From assembly GCA_947567595.1 (NCBI GenBank), contig CANOMQ010000014.1, positions 1 through 64,000 on the forward strand: 64,000 bases of DNA. The letters run 5' to 3'. Every line of letters starts with the position of its first letter. Position 1 is the stretch's first letter. The position numbers and the translations under genes were made by a program. Source of the stretch: an uncultured Lachnospiraceae bacterium. GTDB taxonomy: Bacteria; Bacillota; Clostridia; Lachnospirales; Lachnospiraceae. Positions 63,479-64,000 of this stretch are shown piece after piece. The notes beneath the pieces were generated by a model, which did no database searches, was not told where the DNA came from, and worked only from the letters and a program-made list of their open reading frames with translations.

Positions 63479-64000
63479 TTAGTGATTTTTAACAGCCGCT
63501 GCAAGTATCTCTGCACAAGTCTCAACCCCAAGCGTAGCTGAATTCAAACTAATCTGGAAAAACTCCTTCGCACCCCACTTATAATTCGTGTGGTTCGTAA
63601 AGAACCCTGACCTGCGCTTATCGACGCGCTTCATTTCCGCCTCAACCTTATCCATCGGAATTTTTTCCTTCGTCCGCGCCCGCTCAAGCCGAAATGCATC
63701 ATCCGCGTAGATAAATACCCGAAGGCAGTCCTCCTTCTCACTCAGAATATGCCCCGCGCAGCGACCGACAAATACACAGCTCTCATTCTCGGCAACATCT
63801 AAAATGACCTGCTTCTCCGCCTGAAAAATCTGCTCTGAAAGAGGTATGTTCTTCTTCTTGCTCAACCCGCCAAGCGCCGTCTGTGACAGGTTAAAAATCG
63901 GATTGGAAGCCGATGTTTCCTCCAAATCTGAAACATAAATTGCAGGCAATTCCAAACGGTTTGCGGTTTCAACCAAAACATCATGGTCATAAAGCTTATA
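63479..64000 (-). CDS. Cytidylate-kinase-like protein (5' end outside window)
   Basis: The last 173 residues of a P-loop kinase of the 'cytidylate kinase-like' family (about 200 residues). YKLYDHDVLVETANRLEL opens the visible part; CVFVGRCAGHIL is the inner strand, FIYADDAFRLERA the lid start and VDKRRSGFFTNHTNYKWG the family motif. The N-terminal P-loop is beyond the edge. The substrate is not certain to be CMP. Confidence 0.8.
   Translation of the reverse strand, partial: YKLYDHDVLVETANRLELPAIYVSDLEETSASNPIFNLSQTALGGLSKKKNIPLSEQIFQAEKQVILDVAENESCVFVGRCAGHILSEKEDCLRVFIYADDAFRLERARTKEKIPMDKVEAEMKRVDKRRSGFFTNHTNYKWGAKEFFQISLNSATLGVETCAEILAAAVKNH

Overview
The window looks like a chromosomal stretch of an anaerobic Bacillota bacterium, most likely a Lachnospiraceae (Clostridia). 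The reasons are the purine-rich AGGAGG-type ribosome sites, a tandem hemerythrin and CheY alongside PTS genes, GH42 beta-galactosidases, and very large secreted proteins with 'YTG' Ig-like repeats. Nearly all genes lie on the minus strand. No rRNA, tRNA, CRISPR array or intact insertion sequence was recognised.

Layout. 0-0.26 kb: end of an unknown gene and a decayed serine-recombinase tail. 0.26-7.3 kb: membrane LuxR-type regulator, MotA-like protein, GH42 beta-galactosidase, small membrane protein, alpha/beta hydrolase, mtnN (pfs), a broken toxin-antitoxin pair, luxS and an unknown acidic protein. 7.3-11.85 kb: a graveyard of carbohydrate-use genes (GH3 and GH31 scraps, a GH42 pseudogene, a truncated acetyltransferase, a broken YesN-type regulator, a broken sugar-binding protein). 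11.95-15.1 kb: MCP, FIST-domain sensor and lipoprotein. 15.2-17.6 kb: MATE exporter and a D-2-hydroxyacid dehydrogenase. 18.0-35.4 kb: a compact AT-richer cluster, described below. 35.7-45.3 kb: double hemerythrin, a YfhO-like pseudogene, and an operon of a secreted GH25 lysozyme, a VWA-like protein, an ABC exporter and a CPBP protease. 45.6-53.3 kb: MgtC-like protein, dtd, ptsI, fruK, a DeoR regulator, a HAD phosphatase and a UDP-sugar pyrophosphorylase. 53.6-64 kb: a 2055-residue adhesin with 582-bp tandem repeats, CheY, cardiolipin synthase, a possible nuclease-fold protein and a cytidylate-kinase-like gene cut by the edge.

The most interesting block is 18.0-35.4 kb. It reads as an undescribed natural-product pathway built around an acyl carrier protein. 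It encodes a stand-alone adenylating ligase, a KAS III-like condensing enzyme and a probable Cys-less partner. It also has a PLP decarboxylase of the DapDC/BtrK type, two BtrH-like (C39-fold) proteins, an O-acetylserine-sulfhydrylase-like enzyme, a NadE-like amide synthase and a methyltransferase. Three radical SAM enzymes and a two-gene U32 (UbiU/UbiV-like) module complete the enzyme set. A short UvrA homologue of the type used for self-resistance to DNA-damaging antibiotics is the last gene of the operon. Fifteen minus-strand genes are packed with overlaps or gaps of at most about 50 bp, so they are probably one transcript; the two U32 genes converge on them from the other strand.

A second notable feature is a promoter plus three-hairpin leader found twice, upstream of the unknown gene/luxS pair and of the hydroxyacid dehydrogenase. 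Differences between the two copies preserve all three stems, which suggests a structured regulatory RNA. All family calls come from reading the translated sequences and motifs; no database search was run.
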